Assembly: GCA_963920665.1 (NCBI GenBank)
Contig: OY987268.1
Span: 7,504,501-7,568,500, forward strand
Reading direction: 5' to 3'
Origin: Straminergon stramineum
Lineage: Eukaryota; Streptophyta; Bryopsida; Hypnales; Calliergonaceae
DNA length: 64,000 nt
Under the pieces are notes generated by a model. That model was not told the DNA's origin, ran no database searches, and saw only the letters and a program-made list of their open reading frames with translations. Shown here in pieces: positions 63,053 through 64,000 of this stretch. The position numbers were made by a program, and so were the translations under genes. Position 1 is the stretch's first letter; every line of letters begins with the position of its first letter.

Positions 63053-64000
63053 TTAACCCCTAAAGTCCTATTGTCCCTTCATGGGACAAAATGGATTTTA
63101 GGAAAGCTCTTATAGTCTCAACATTTGTTGTAATTTTCTAAATTTTTTTGCAAAGGTAGAAAAATATTTGAGCTTTTGGAAAAAATAAGTTTTATTTCAA
63201 TTGGTGCCTAGAATCAAAAGTTATGGTACAATAAGTCCAAATTTTAGTTTGGTGGGTAGAAAAAAAACCTCACCAAAACTTTAAATAAATGAAATAAATA
63301 AATTCTCAGAGATTATATTTTAATCTACATGGTAAGGTTTGATTCATACCATTTGGATTTGTTATGAGAAAATTATGGACAATCAAAACATCTTCTTGAA
63401 AAGATAACTTGTAGGATTCATTTATGAACTCAATTTTCATAATTTTAAAAAAAAGTTTTACAAGGTTGAGATCTTTTGGTAGAACAATCTCACATTCTCA
63501 CTATTGAGATTAGTGTGTTTCAATTCCATCTCAAAGCTATTAATTGTTTAGTTCTCCCTTCAATCTTGAACCTTCTTCTATTCAACAATTTTGAATGAGT
63601 AAAAATTAAGTGTGTGTTTTTAGAATTTTTTTGTAGACCCTCAACTCAATTCTTCAATATAAAACATTAGAAATTAAAAATCATTAGTGCAAAAGTTTCA
63701 AGTTAAAGAAGATTCAAAGTCAAAAAATCTATTTGAATAAGGTGTATAAAAATTTGTTTTTTTCACTTTAAATGAAAATATCATACAATCTATGAGGTCA
63801 AAGTTTCTGAAATCTCTTGCTCATATTTTTACAATAGATTAGTACATGATCCTATGGTTACATATGCAAAAAAGAAATTCATTCATTTTTTTCTCTTTGC
63901 AATAGAAATAACAATTTTGAGTGACTTTTGATTGAAAATAGACCTTGGAACTTTAGGAATAAATGTGTATTAAGCTAGTCATCTTAATAATTTATAAAGC
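63053..64000. mobile_element. TTAACCCCTAA-family element, runs off the window
   Basis: It starts TTAACCCCTAAAGTCCTATT, 59 bp after the CFAP57 stop codon. The interior is an inverted relative of 56708-57620, and the other end lies beyond the window. No coding frame. Confidence 0.45.

Noticed and set aside
1..64000. CRISPR arrays, prokaryotic operons, tRNA or rRNA genes
   Set aside because: No regularly spaced direct repeats with unique spacers, no ribosome-binding-site gene clusters and no cloverleaf sequences were seen. The introns show that the DNA is eukaryotic.

Overview
The window looks like nuclear DNA of a land plant. It holds three well-supported intron-containing genes separated by long AT-rich, transposon-filled intergenic DNA. 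The gene set combines plant UDP-glycosyltransferases carrying the PSPG box, a plant-type multiple inositol-polyphosphate phosphatase and a complete CFAP57 axonemal gene. Because flowering plants and conifers have lost motile sperm, an intact CFAP57 suggests a lineage with flagellated sperm (bryophyte, lycophyte, fern, cycad or Ginkgo). I cannot narrow it further from sequence alone.

Layout. 1-3790: decayed minus-strand coding remnants with a coiled-coil segment and several in-frame stops. 5143-7087 (minus) and 17863-19776 (plus): two paralogous UGT genes, head to head, about 10.8 kb apart, each with one intron at the same place. Between them lie retroelement debris, a short retro-inserted sequence with a 14-bp target duplication, a Stowaway-like element and a 132-bp CACTA-type foldback element. 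22670-23385: a candidate inverted-repeat transposon. 23963-28586: a badly decayed Ty1/copia retrotransposon, interrupted in gag by a small DNA transposon (8-bp duplication). It is cut at its distal end by a 1189-bp solo LTR of another element (perfect 5-bp duplication ATCTA). 37341-42029 (minus): an 11-exon phosphatase gene of the MINPP histidine-acid-phosphatase family, predicted 518 aa. 48611-62994 (plus): a 21-exon CFAP57 gene, predicted 1237 aa. Its introns carry two 185-bp Emigrant-like MITEs, a CACTA-like foldback and copies of a roughly 0.9-kb inverted-repeat family; one intron appears to use a GC-AG donor.

The genes do not form a pathway. The UGT pair is probably specialised or hormone glycosylation, the phosphatase acts on inositol phosphates in the secretory system, and CFAP57 serves sperm flagella. 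All exon boundaries were worked out by hand from reading frame, GT/AG (or GC/AG) sites and family alignment from memory; no search was run. I found no CRISPR array, tRNA, rRNA or prokaryote-like operon, and nothing that I can defend as an entirely new biological system. The most notable items are the nested transposon history, the repeat family shared between CFAP57 introns and intergenic DNA, and the GC-AG intron.
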